A stretch of DNA of 14,970 bases from Pseudomonadota bacterium (GTDB lineage: Bacteria > CALINM01). The stretch covers positions 1-14,970 of the forward strand of contig JAOAGA010000043.1 in assembly GCA_026415985.1 (NCBI GenBank), written 5' to 3'. How positions within the stretch are numbered: the first letter of the stretch is position 1; every line of letters begins with the position of its first letter. Positions 1 to 6,678 of the stretch are shown here, one piece after another. The notes beneath the pieces were generated by a model. That model was given only the letters and a program-made list of their open reading frames with translations, was not told the origin of the DNA and did no database searches. The position numbers and the translations under genes were made by a program.

Positions 1-229
1 ATCTTATCTGTCTATAGTCTCTCTCTCCTTCTTCATTGAAAGAAATTTTTATATTCTTCCCTACAAAGCCATTAGACTTTTTTTCTCTTACTTCAATTAA
101 TACCCTTTGTCCGACTATCTTTTCTATCTCTCTCTCTAAAACAGATTTATCAAAACCTAAATCAATCAGCCCAGCTAAAAGCATATCGCCTGATAATCCA
201 AAGATGGGCTCAATAAGAAGGATTTTCAT
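1..229 (-). CDS. larC: LarC, nickel-pincer cofactor nickel-insertion protein, N-terminal part (runs off the left edge)
   Basis: Translating leftward from the ATG at 229-227 gives an open frame of 76 codons that reaches the window edge. The first residues read MKILLIEPIFGLSGDM, followed by LLAGLIDLGFD. This is the N-terminal signature of LarC (family pattern FSGISGDM then a GALxDLG-like helix). A later FVGKNIKI matches the GxxGxxxxV strand, and ERDYRQIR matches the conserved HRxxxDIRxLI segment. LarC is a CTP-dependent cyclometallase that inserts nickel into the pyridinium-dithiolate nucleotide to complete the cofactor of lactate racemase-type enzymes. The start overlaps the rhomboid stop as ATGA, and GAGG lies just upstream. 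LarB two genes upstream supports the call. Unlike many LarC proteins, no histidine-rich stretch is seen before RDYRQIR. Only about the first fifth of the protein is visible. Confidence 0.88.
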   Translation of the reverse strand, partial: MKILLIEPIFGLSGDMLLAGLIDLGFDKSVLEREIEKIVGQRVLIEVREKKSNGFVGKNIKISFNEEGERDYRQIR

Positions 230-900
230 CTCTGACCTCTAAAAAATATTTTGTGTAGAATAGCAAAAAGAAAGCCTGCCACAAAACCACCTATATGGGC
301 CCACCAGGCAACTCCCATAGAGCCACCATAAATAGATAATGTGCCGTATAAAAACTGCAGAATAAACCAGAAGAAAAGGAAAAAAAAGGCTGGCACCTCA
401 ATAAACTGAATAAAAATAAAGATAGGAACCAATGTAATGACTCTCGCACGGGGATAAAAGATAAAGTAGGCCCCCATGACACCTGATACTGCCCCACTGG
501 CACCAAGCATTGGAAGATTTGAGAGAGGATTGAAAAAAAACTGTAATAATAACGCGAAAACACCAAAGGTAAGATATAAAAAAAGGTACATAAAATGCCC
601 TAACCTGTCTTCCACATTATCCCCAAAAATGTACAAATAGAGCATGTTCCCGAAAATGTGAGAAAAACCGCCGTGCATAAACATTGAGGTAAATATCTTT
701 TTTATAGGATCAAAACTGTCATTTATCCCCAGAAAAAGATGATACAATTCATTGGCATGGAAGGCATAGTTTTTTATCATATCATCAATCCTGTTTCCCG
801 CCTTAAGCTCCAAGGCAAAAACAAGAATATTAATAAAGATGAGTAGATAGTTTATATAGGGAACTCTTTTGCTTGGTATGTTATCTTTTATAGGTATCAA
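226..900 (-). CDS. Rhomboid-family intramembrane serine protease
   Basis: A 224-residue polytopic inner-membrane protein. The catalytic serine is in GASGAVSG (Ser135) and the catalytic histidine in AHIGGFVAG (His202). The first half carries the family signature MHGGFSHIFGNM (residues 75-86), whose His81 and Asn85 help form the oxyanion region. About six hydrophobic segments are visible, near 14-32, 84-98, 102-122, 133-150, 153-185 and 195-218. Rhomboids cleave transmembrane substrates within the bilayer; the substrate here is unknown. The start is TTG at 900-898, overlapping the larB stop as TTGA, with a good AAGGGAG ribosome-binding site five bases upstream. The stop overlaps the larC ATG. 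The gene is therefore translationally coupled on both sides to nickel-pincer cofactor genes, which is unexpected for a protease. Catalytic residues look intact, so it is probably active. Confidence 0.93.
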   Translation of the reverse strand: MIPIKDNIPSKRVPYINYLLIFINILVFALELKAGNRIDDMIKNYAFHANELYHLFLGINDSFDPIKKIFTSMFMHGGFSHIFGNMLYLYIFGDNVEDRLGHFMYLFLYLTFGVFALLLQFFFNPLSNLPMLGASGAVSGVMGAYFIFYPRARVITLVPIFIFIQFIEVPAFFFLFFWFILQFLYGTLSIYGGSMGVAWWAHIGGFVAGFLFAILHKIFFRGQR

Positions 901-1655
901 GTATTCTCCCTTAAGTTATTGATTAAGGTGGCAAAATAGGCAGCACCAAAGCCGTTATTTATATTAACCACAGCCACTCCCGCACTGCAATTACAAAGCA
1001 TCCCAAAAAGGGCGGTAAACCCCTGCAAGTTTGCGCCATACCCTACATCCGTCGGCACTCCTATAACAGGTTTATCCGTTATGGCAGAGACAAAGGAAGG
1101 CAATGCTCCTTCCATTCCCGCCACTACAATAATACAACTTGCCTCTTTAAATCTGTCTTTTACATCGACTACCCTGTGAATTCCCGCTATCCCGATATCG
1201 GTAATAAGCTCTGTTCTGTTCCCAAAAAATTCAGAACAGACGTAAGCCTCTTTGGCAACTGAAATATCAGAAGAGCCTGCCGATAAAATCAAAACCAGTC
1301 CCTTTTTCTTCCTGATTTTTTTAAATATCAAACTCATTGTTTGACTCACCTCGTCATAACTGGCAGAGGGAGCTTGTTTTTTAATTATTTCGGCCTTATC
1401 GGGAGAAAGTCTTGTAATTAGTAAATTTTGTTTTTTTTCACTAAATTTTTTTATCATTGTTAGAAGAGTCCCTAAATCTTTCCCTTCACCATATACAACT
1501 TCAGGAAGTCCTCTCCTCAGACTTCTGTGATTATCAAATCTGACATTATCGAGCACAACGTAGGGCAGATCCTTCAAACTTTCGTAAGCTTCATCTACAG
1601 TAATCTTTTTGTTTTCCAAACTTTTTAATATTTTTAAAATTTCTTTTTTTGTCAT
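897..1655 (-). CDS. larB: LarB, pyridinium-3,5-biscarboxylic acid mononucleotide synthase
   Basis: A 252-residue protein matching LarB over its full length. LarB carboxylates nicotinic acid adenine dinucleotide with CO2 and splits its phosphoanhydride, the first step of nickel-pincer nucleotide synthesis. The N-terminal part has the RRGLPEVVYGEGK segment (residues 48-59). The C-terminal PurE-like domain shows SAGSSDISVAKEA (125-137), VAGMEGALPS (178-187), PVIGVPTDVGYGA (196-208) and NCSAGVAVVNINNGFGAA (222-239). Glu182 and Cys223 sit where the family has its conserved nicotinamide-site Glu and Cys. The ATG at 1655 overlaps the cheD stop (ATGA), and an AAGGGGA ribosome-binding site lies about ten bases upstream. 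LarB acts in the cytoplasm. NaAD, its substrate, is made through NadD, encoded further up the same run, but that link is only suggestive. Confidence 0.95.
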   Translation of the reverse strand: MTKKEILKILKSLENKKITVDEAYESLKDLPYVVLDNVRFDNHRSLRRGLPEVVYGEGKDLGTLLTMIKKFSEKKQNLLITRLSPDKAEIIKKQAPSASYDEVSQTMSLIFKKIRKKKGLVLILSAGSSDISVAKEAYVCSEFFGNRTELITDIGIAGIHRVVDVKDRFKEASCIIVVAGMEGALPSFVSAITDKPVIGVPTDVGYGANLQGFTALFGMLCNCSAGVAVVNINNGFGAAYFATLINNLRENT

Positions 1656-2125
1656 ATTATATATTCCCCTTTTTCATAGGTAAAAATCCTGACAGAGCCG
1701 TCTTTTAAATCAAAAAAGACGTTTCTTCCGCTATTTCCCCCCAAATCGGTGCTTAAAACCCTAATTTTATAATTCTCCAAATGTTCCATAATAGATTGGA
1801 TATTTCTTGTTCCTATGTTAAGGTTATTTTCTTCATTTAAAAAGATATTTGCGCCACCAATAATCTTTGCCCAAAGAATATTTTTATTACTACCCCTTTT
1901 TTTTAGTTCACAAATTATCTCTGGTACAGCAAGATTTGCATAAAAAAAGGGTTTTGTGTGGTCCTGCCCTTCAGGAAGAAGTATATGTGCCAAAACCCCC
2001 AATTTCTTGTATGTATCATAAAGACATAATGCAATACAGGAACCTAACCCTTTACAAATAAGCACGTCCGGACTTTCGGAAATTACACATTTACCCATTG
2101 AAACATATAAAAAATTTCTTACCAT
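1652..2125 (-). CDS. cheD: CheD, chemoreceptor glutamine deamidase
   Basis: A 157-residue protein with the CheD core. It has GLGSCIAL with nucleophile Cys30, AHILLP with His47, AKIIGGANIF (86-95), IGTRN (104-108) and DLGGNSGR (127-134). CheD hydrolyses specific receptor glutamines to glutamate, creating methylation sites, and binds CheC, whose CheY-P phosphatase activity it stimulates. The cheC gene lies nine bases upstream, which fits that partnership. At the position of Thr21 of the Thermotoga CheD triad (six residues before the Cys) this protein has Cys24; the Cys/His pair is intact. No clear Shine-Dalgarno sequence precedes the ATG at 2125, so translation may depend on coupling to cheC. 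Met10 is a possible alternative start, but it also lacks a ribosome-binding site and would trim a conserved N-terminal strand. Confidence 0.93.
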   Translation of the reverse strand: MVRNFLYVSMGKCVISESPDVLICKGLGSCIALCLYDTYKKLGVLAHILLPEGQDHTKPFFYANLAVPEIICELKKRGSNKNILWAKIIGGANIFLNEENNLNIGTRNIQSIMEHLENYKIRVLSTDLGGNSGRNVFFDLKDGSVRIFTYEKGEYII

Positions 2126-2134
2126 TAGGTTTTT

Positions 2135-2707
2135 TCAAAAAATTTTTTTAAAAGACCCATTTTCCGGTATCAAAAGAAAATCAAAGGATATCTTTTCTTC
2201 CTGATTAAATATAATAGTTTCGAGGAAAAAAATATCCGCTCCCTCCTTATTATAATTAACCATAAGATCCTCTAAAACGGCTCCAAGCATATCCATTGCG
2301 TAGGAAGGAACACTCGGGATAAGTGCCTTCCCTATAAATTTAGAAAAATTATTCAAAAAATAAGAACTCATTATGTTTGAGATCTCTTTGATGAAAGATA
2401 TTGTTTTCTCGCTACGGATATCTTTATCAAAGCCCTTCAAAGTGAGTGATGCCAAATTAAGAACCGCCTGATGATCAAAGATGATCAAAATTCCGGCCTT
2501 AAAACCACCTTTTATATCAAAATGAACGGCGGTAACAAGCTTGTCGGCAATGCCAAGTTGCTCAACAAGTTTATCTGGTGAGACTATTGACACTTTAGGC
2601 ACCTCTATTAAAACCTTTTTGTTTATAATCTTTCCTAAGGCATTGGCAGCACCACCTGCACCTATATTAAAAAACTCCTTTAAATGTTCAATCTCTATGT
2701 CTGTCAT
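2135..2707 (-). CDS. cheC: CheC-type CheY-P phosphatase
   Basis: A 190-residue pseudo-twofold protein. CheC/CheX/FliY phosphatases act through an E-x2-N-x22-P motif, and both halves satisfy it exactly. Site one is Glu11, Asn14, Pro37 (in LKEFFNIGAGGAANALGK). Site two is Glu108, Asn111, Pro134 (in FIKEISNIMSSYF and onward). Two complete sites point to CheC rather than CheX, which keeps one. The protein should dephosphorylate CheY-P and modulate CheD. The ATG at 2707 has a TAAGGA ribosome-binding site seven bases upstream. Unlike its neighbours it does not abut the gene before it: 73 bp separate it from cheA, and that gap carries a promoter-like element and a small hairpin. Symbol cheC is preferred because of the adjacent cheD. 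Confidence 0.92.
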   Translation of the reverse strand: MTDIEIEHLKEFFNIGAGGAANALGKIINKKVLIEVPKVSIVSPDKLVEQLGIADKLVTAVHFDIKGGFKAGILIIFDHQAVLNLASLTLKGFDKDIRSEKTISFIKEISNIMSSYFLNNFSKFIGKALIPSVPSYAMDMLGAVLEDLMVNYNKEGADIFFLETIIFNQEEKISFDFLLIPENGSFKKIF

Positions 2708-2721
2708 ATCAAATCCTTACA

Positions 2722-2738
2722 ATTAATCTTTGATTAAT
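2722..2738 (-). repeat. Perfect inverted repeat (7-bp arms, 3-nt loop) in the cheC leader
   Basis: The minus strand reads ATTAATC, AAA, GATTAAT. The hairpin would lie in the untranslated leader between the predicted cheC start of transcription (near 2747) and the ribosome-binding site at 2713-2718. It is AT-rich, so weak as RNA, and has no following U-run. It is equally plausible as an operator half-site pair. Confidence 0.5.
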
Positions 2739-2753
2739 AATGCCTAATTAGTT

Positions 2754-2762
2754 ATTATACCA
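2754..2762 (-). promoter_or_regulatory. Extended -10 promoter element upstream of cheC
   Basis: On the minus strand bases 2762-2754 read TGGTATAAT, a perfect TGn-TATAAT extended -10. No good -35 hexamer is seen at the usual distance, which extended -10 promoters can tolerate. Transcription would start near 2747, giving cheC a leader of about 40 bases. It would allow cheC, cheD, larB, the rhomboid gene and larC to be expressed apart from the upstream run. Motif-based prediction only. Confidence 0.45.
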
Positions 2763-2780
2763 TCAACAGAGGACTTTAAA

Positions 2781-4616
2781 TTAGTAAAATGCCTGTATAT
2801 CAAGTATTAAAATAGGTCTTCCGTCTCCCAAAATAGTTGATGAATAAAAGCCCGGAATAAATGACAGAGGTGGTTTAAGTGGTCTTAAATATACCTCCTT
2901 ATGGCCGATAAACTCATCAATAACAATGGCACTTTTTGTCCCCTTAATTGATATTATAATAACAGAAAGCTTATCTCCTAATTTAGTATCATCATTTATA
3001 CCAAGCCTGTCCCTCAGAAAATAAAGAGGCAGGTACTCATAATCAAGCAAGATATTATACCCGCTATGGTCTAAATTATTGATTTCACTGCTTCTGATCT
3101 CAGCAACTCTTATTATCTTATCTACAGGTGTACCAAAAATAAAAGAACCAACCCTAAAAAACATAATATTTACAATTGAGATAGAGGTAGGAAGATATAG
3201 AGATAACTCTGTGCCCTTACCATAAGATGAATCAATCTCAAAGGTTCCCCCAAAACTCTCAACAACTGCTTTAACCACATCAAGCCCAACTCCTCTGCCG
3301 GAAATTTCAGAAACCTCACTTTTTGTGCTTATGCCGGGAAAACTGACTAAATATAGTATATCCTTTTTCGATTTTAAAGAGCTCAAATATTCCGGTGAAA
3401 ACCTTCCGCTTTTTTTTGCCGATTCAAGGACCTTATCGGCATCTATTCCTCTGCCATCATCTACAATGGAAATTTTTATTCTATCCCTTTCTTTTACTGC
3501 TGAAATAAGAATTTTCCCTTCCTCATCTTTTCCTTTTGCCTTTCTCTCTTCAGGACTTTCAATACCATGATCAATTGAGTTTCTTATAATGTGGAGAAGA
3601 GGATCCGTCAGAGATTCTACAATACTTCTGTCAAGCTCTATGTTTTCCCCTTCAATCCTGAAACTTACCTTTTTATTTAGCTTCCTTGAAAGATCTCTGC
3701 CCCACATGGGAACTCTTGTAAATATTGCCTCAAGAGGTGTTAACCTAAGCCTCATTATCTTTTCCTGAATATCTTTCAGCAGTATCTCCATCTGATTAAT
3801 AGCGTTTGGTATCTCTATATTATCAAGGTCTTTAGTAACCTCCCTTATTCTTGACTCAATGGTTAGTAATTCCCCCGATATGTTTAAGAAATAATCCAAA
3901 AAATCCAGATCGACCTTCACTGATTTCGGAAGTTGAGATTTATCTTCAGTAACTGTTTCCCTTGATTCCCTTATATCTTTTTTAACTTCATCTTTCTGCT
4001 CGCCGATTCTTTCTATGGAAAAGTTATTTATTTCCGCAACCCTTTTGAGATACTCATTTAAGTATCCCATAGGCTTTGATGGTTCTATGATTAGAAACAT
4101 TTTTCCATTTAGATCGCCCTTTTTAATCTCCTTTATATCCGGCTCTGAACTGATAATACTCCCAAAACTTTCAATATTTTTGTATATAAGGAAGGCTCTT
4201 GCATTAAGAGAAGGAACTCCTTCCTTAAAAAAAACACTTATTTTATAACGACCTCCTTCCTCTGGCACTGGGGATGAATCTTCAATCTTTCCTTTCTTGT
4301 TCTCTATCTCAAGAACATATTTCCAGAGTCTGTCATTATAGTCTAAAAGATTAGACACAATTTCTTTAGAGAACCCGATTTCTCCTTTTCTTAGTCTGTC
4401 CATCAGATTTTCCATCTGATGAGCCAAATCAGCAATGTGATTATAACCCATTGCTGCAGACATCCCTTTTAATGAGTGGGCCTCTCTGAAAAGATTATTG
4501 ATTTTTTCTTCTGTGAATGGCTCGTCTGTCTTTTCCAGTATCTTTGAAGCCTTTTCCAAATGCTCTTTAGCTTCACTAAGATAAAGATTTAAATATTTAT
4601 CTAAATCAAATTTCAC
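2781..4616 (-). CDS. cheA: CheA, chemotaxis sensor histidine kinase
   Basis: A 611-residue kinase with the standard CheA domains. P1 (about 1-105) carries phosphorylatable His47 in FREAHSLKGMSAAMGY. A P2-like CheY-docking region spans about 122-205, followed by a charged linker. The P3 dimerisation helices lie near 232-300. The P4 ATPase domain has an N box (HIIRNSIDHGIE, 342-353), the G1 box (DDGRGI, 386-391) and the G2 box (SGRGVGLDVV, 439-448). A CheW-like P5 domain runs from about 475 to the end. It phosphorylates CheY in response to receptor/CheW arrays at the inner face of the membrane. The start is GTG at 4616-4614, overlapping the end of cheY by 11 bases, with an AAGGTG/GGAAA stretch upstream. 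All catalytic motifs are intact. A 73-bp gap follows before cheC. Confidence 0.96.
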   Translation of the reverse strand: MKFDLDKYLNLYLSEAKEHLEKASKILEKTDEPFTEEKINNLFREAHSLKGMSAAMGYNHIADLAHQMENLMDRLRKGEIGFSKEIVSNLLDYNDRLWKYVLEIENKKGKIEDSSPVPEEGGRYKISVFFKEGVPSLNARAFLIYKNIESFGSIISSEPDIKEIKKGDLNGKMFLIIEPSKPMGYLNEYLKRVAEINNFSIERIGEQKDEVKKDIRESRETVTEDKSQLPKSVKVDLDFLDYFLNISGELLTIESRIREVTKDLDNIEIPNAINQMEILLKDIQEKIMRLRLTPLEAIFTRVPMWGRDLSRKLNKKVSFRIEGENIELDRSIVESLTDPLLHIIRNSIDHGIESPEERKAKGKDEEGKILISAVKERDRIKISIVDDGRGIDADKVLESAKKSGRFSPEYLSSLKSKKDILYLVSFPGISTKSEVSEISGRGVGLDVVKAVVESFGGTFEIDSSYGKGTELSLYLPTSISIVNIMFFRVGSFIFGTPVDKIIRVAEIRSSEINNLDHSGYNILLDYEYLPLYFLRDRLGINDDTKLGDKLSVIIISIKGTKSAIVIDEFIGHKEVYLRPLKPPLSFIPGFYSSTILGDGRPILILDIQAFY

Positions 4617-4977
4617 TTTCCAGCACCTTCTTCAAAACAGAGACAACAGTTTCGTCTGTAAAAGGTTTAACAATAAAATCCTTTGCACCTGCTTCTATAG
4701 CATCCATAACAAGTATTTCCTGTCCCAAAGCACTACACATGACAACTTTTGCTTTAGAGTCAAAGGCAATGATTTCTTTTGTAGCATCTATTCCGCTTTT
4801 AACAGGCATGACAATATCCATTGTAACAACATCCGGTTTAAGCTCTTTATATTTTTCCACTGCCTCTTTTCCATTAACTGCCTCACCTATAACCTCAAAA
4901 TCAGCCCTTTCTAAAGTGTCTTTAAGCAGTGTTCTCATAAACTCAGCATCATCACATATTAAAACTTTATATTTCAT
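4606..4977 (-). CDS. cheY: CheY, chemotaxis response regulator (single receiver domain)
   Basis: A stand-alone receiver of 123 residues from the preferred start. Counting from the GTG at 4986 (three residues longer), the acidic pair is Asp12-Asp13 (LICDDAEFM), the phosphoacceptor Asp57 (TMDIVMP), the switch Ser85 (MCSALGQ) and the conserved lysine Lys107 (IVKPF). There is no output domain, so it should diffuse to the flagellar motor and act on FliM. I prefer the ATG at 4977: the GGGGTG that includes the upstream GTG is then a ribosome-binding site six bases ahead, and the overlap with cheW becomes 11 bases, the same as the cheY/cheA overlap. Its partners are the CheA kinase and CheC phosphatase encoded alongside. 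Confidence 0.93.
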   Translation of the reverse strand: MKYKVLICDDAEFMRTLLKDTLERADFEVIGEAVNGKEAVEKYKELKPDVVTMDIVMPVKSGIDATKEIIAFDSKAKVVMCSALGQEILVMDAIEAGAKDFIVKPFTDETVVSVLKKVLESEI

Positions 4978-5419
4978 ATATGGCACCCCAGTTTTTGGAA
5001 TTTTTTATAAATTTCTCAATTTCTTCAATGTTTAAGATATAAAGAGGGGTATTGTCTTCACTTCTTGATATATACTTTATAAATCTTACATCACTGACAG
5101 AAAAGTCAAACTTGCCGGCATCTTCAAGGGAATCTTTGGCAACTTCTGTAAAACCAAATACATTTTTTACAAGATAGCCTATATTGGAAGAATTTTTAGA
5201 TATTAACAAATAGGACCTTCTGTCAACATCTTCTATCTCGCAAAAATCGGCTATATCTATAGCGGTAACAATTCTACCCTGAAAATTCAGTATGCCCTTT
5301 ACGAACTTTGGCAGAAGAGGCAGAGGATAGATTGGTTTATCATTTTCCGTTATTCTTTCTAAATACTCTATGGGGAAACCCATTTTCTTTTCTTTGATAT
5401 CAAAAACAAGTAAGTTCAT
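4967..5419 (-). CDS. cheW: CheW, receptor-kinase coupling protein
   Basis: A 150-residue single CheW-like beta-barrel domain, the usual length. It opens MNLLVFDIKEKKMGFPIEYL and contains the typical LPLLPKFVKGILNFQGRIV stretch (about 33-51; family pattern P..VkGviNlRG.v.pviDl) followed by AIDIADF. CheW links chemoreceptors to the P5 domain of CheA in cytoplasmic arrays. The usual NLRG is NFQG here. The ATG lies two bases after the receptor stop codon. No strong ribosome-binding site is close; GGAGAG lies about 14 bases upstream, so coupling to the receptor gene is likely. Its 3' end overlaps cheY. Confidence 0.9.
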   Translation of the reverse strand: MNLLVFDIKEKKMGFPIEYLERITENDKPIYPLPLLPKFVKGILNFQGRIVTAIDIADFCEIEDVDRRSYLLISKNSSNIGYLVKNVFGFTEVAKDSLEDAGKFDFSVSDVRFIKYISRSEDNTPLYILNIEEIEKFIKNSKNWGAIYEI

Positions 5420-5421
5420 GA

Positions 5422-6678
5422 TTAAAGCTTGAACTCTCCAACTATATTTTTTAGTTCCTCTGAAAGTGTTGACAGATCCTTTGCCGATGACGCCATCTCT
5501 TCCATCGCTGCGGTCTGTTGTTGCGCTGCTGCAGACACCTCTTCCGTAGCTGAAGCATTATCCTGTGTGACTTTGGCAATCTCATCGATTGCCTTTACCA
5601 TTTCATAGGTTCCCTGATCTATTTTCTCAGCAGTAAGGTTAATCTTTCCTATCTTTCCTGCCACATCTTTAATCATAACAAGAATATTCTGAAAGGACTT
5701 ATTGGTCAGATCAAGAATCTTCTCGCCTTCTTCCAGTTGTTCCTTACCTTCATTTATGCTTGCCCCAACTCTCTTGTTTTCCCTCTCAATGTTTTCAATC
5801 AATTCCTTAATCTGATCGGCAGACCTTCTGGTATTTTCAGCCAATTTCCTTACCTCCTCAGCGACTACCGCAAAACTTCTACCATACTCACCAGCCCTTG
5901 CCGCTTCAATTGTGGCATTGAGTGCAAGAAGATTGGTCTGCTGGGCAATACTTGTAATTACCTCTACAATCTTGCCTATCTGCTCCGTCTTTTCACTGAA
6001 TGATATTACAAGATTTGCATTATTTTCCATCTTATCGAAAACATTTTTTAATTTTTCCAATCCCTCAGAAATCAGTTTCATACCATCTTCTGCGACCTTG
6101 ACCGACTTGAGAGAAAAGTCGTATGCCTCTTTCGCTCCGACGCTAATCTGATTTAATGAGGTTGCCATATCTTTTATGTGCTTTGAAGTTTTATCTACCA
6201 TTTCTCTCTGATTTTCAGCACCAATTGAGACCGTTTCCATAGTTGTGGCCACTTCAGTAGCAGAGTTGCTAATCTCCTGAGCAGTTACAGACAAAATCTG
6301 AGCTAAATTGGCTATCTTTTCCGATGCGTTTTTAATATGCTCTAACAACCCTCTTATGGAGTTTGCCATCTGCGTAACGGAGAAGTTAAGATCATCGACC
6401 TCGTCATCAAATTTTTTTCTTTCACCAACCGGTGTTTCCGAAAGGTCTCCCTGACTGATATTTTCCGTAAGTTTGACCAACTTTCTTAACTCGCCGGTAA
6501 ACTTCCTTGAAAACAAAACTGCCAGGATTACCCCTACTATTACCGCTATCAAAACCGCCCAGGCCCTTGCATTTTCGATGTTTATGTCGAAGACCTGAAA
6601 GATAAGGGGAATAAAAACCACAAGAAAAACTATCAAGATATTGCCAAGAAGATACTTTTGACTTAAACTAACTCTCAT
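5422..6678 (-). CDS. Methyl-accepting chemotaxis protein without a sizeable sensor domain
   Basis: 418 residues from the ATG at 6678, which overlaps the cheR stop as ATGA and has AAGGAGT four bases upstream. The frame stays open further upstream, but that part lies inside cheR. Two hydrophobic segments (about 12-30 and 38-56) are separated by only about eight polar residues, so there is no periplasmic ligand domain. A HAMP-like segment follows (about 57-110, with SQGDLS and DDEVDDL). A long coiled-coil signalling domain then runs to the end, with the hairpin-tip signature [21 protein letters not shown] (about 244-264). Three consecutive consensus methylation motifs lie seven residues apart near the C-terminus: Glu379-Glu380, Gln386-Gln387 and Glu393-Glu394. 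The Gln pair is a natural CheD substrate. No C-terminal CheR-tethering pentapeptide is seen. It probably senses through the membrane segments or HAMP (inference). Confidence 0.94.
   Translation of the reverse strand: MRVSLSQKYLLGNILIVFLVVFIPLIFQVFDINIENARAWAVLIAVIVGVILAVLFSRKFTGELRKLVKLTENISQGDLSETPVGERKKFDDEVDDLNFSVTQMANSIRGLLEHIKNASEKIANLAQILSVTAQEISNSATEVATTMETVSIGAENQREMVDKTSKHIKDMATSLNQISVGAKEAYDFSLKSVKVAEDGMKLISEGLEKLKNVFDKMENNANLVISFSEKTEQIGKIVEVITSIAQQTNLLALNATIEAARAGEYGRSFAVVAEEVRKLAENTRRSADQIKELIENIERENKRVGASINEGKEQLEEGEKILDLTNKSFQNILVMIKDVAGKIGKINLTAEKIDQGTYEMVKAIDEIAKVTQDNASATEEVSAAAQQQTAAMEEMASSAKDLSTLSEELKNIVGEFKL

Noticed and set aside
36-242. Rightward open frame over the left end
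   Set aside because: It is the antisense shadow of larC and shows low-complexity, Ser/Ile/Phe-rich sequence with no motif.
4978-4986. GTG start for cheY three codons upstream
   Set aside because: The GTG is part of the GGGGTG sequence that best serves as the ribosome-binding site for the ATG at 4977.
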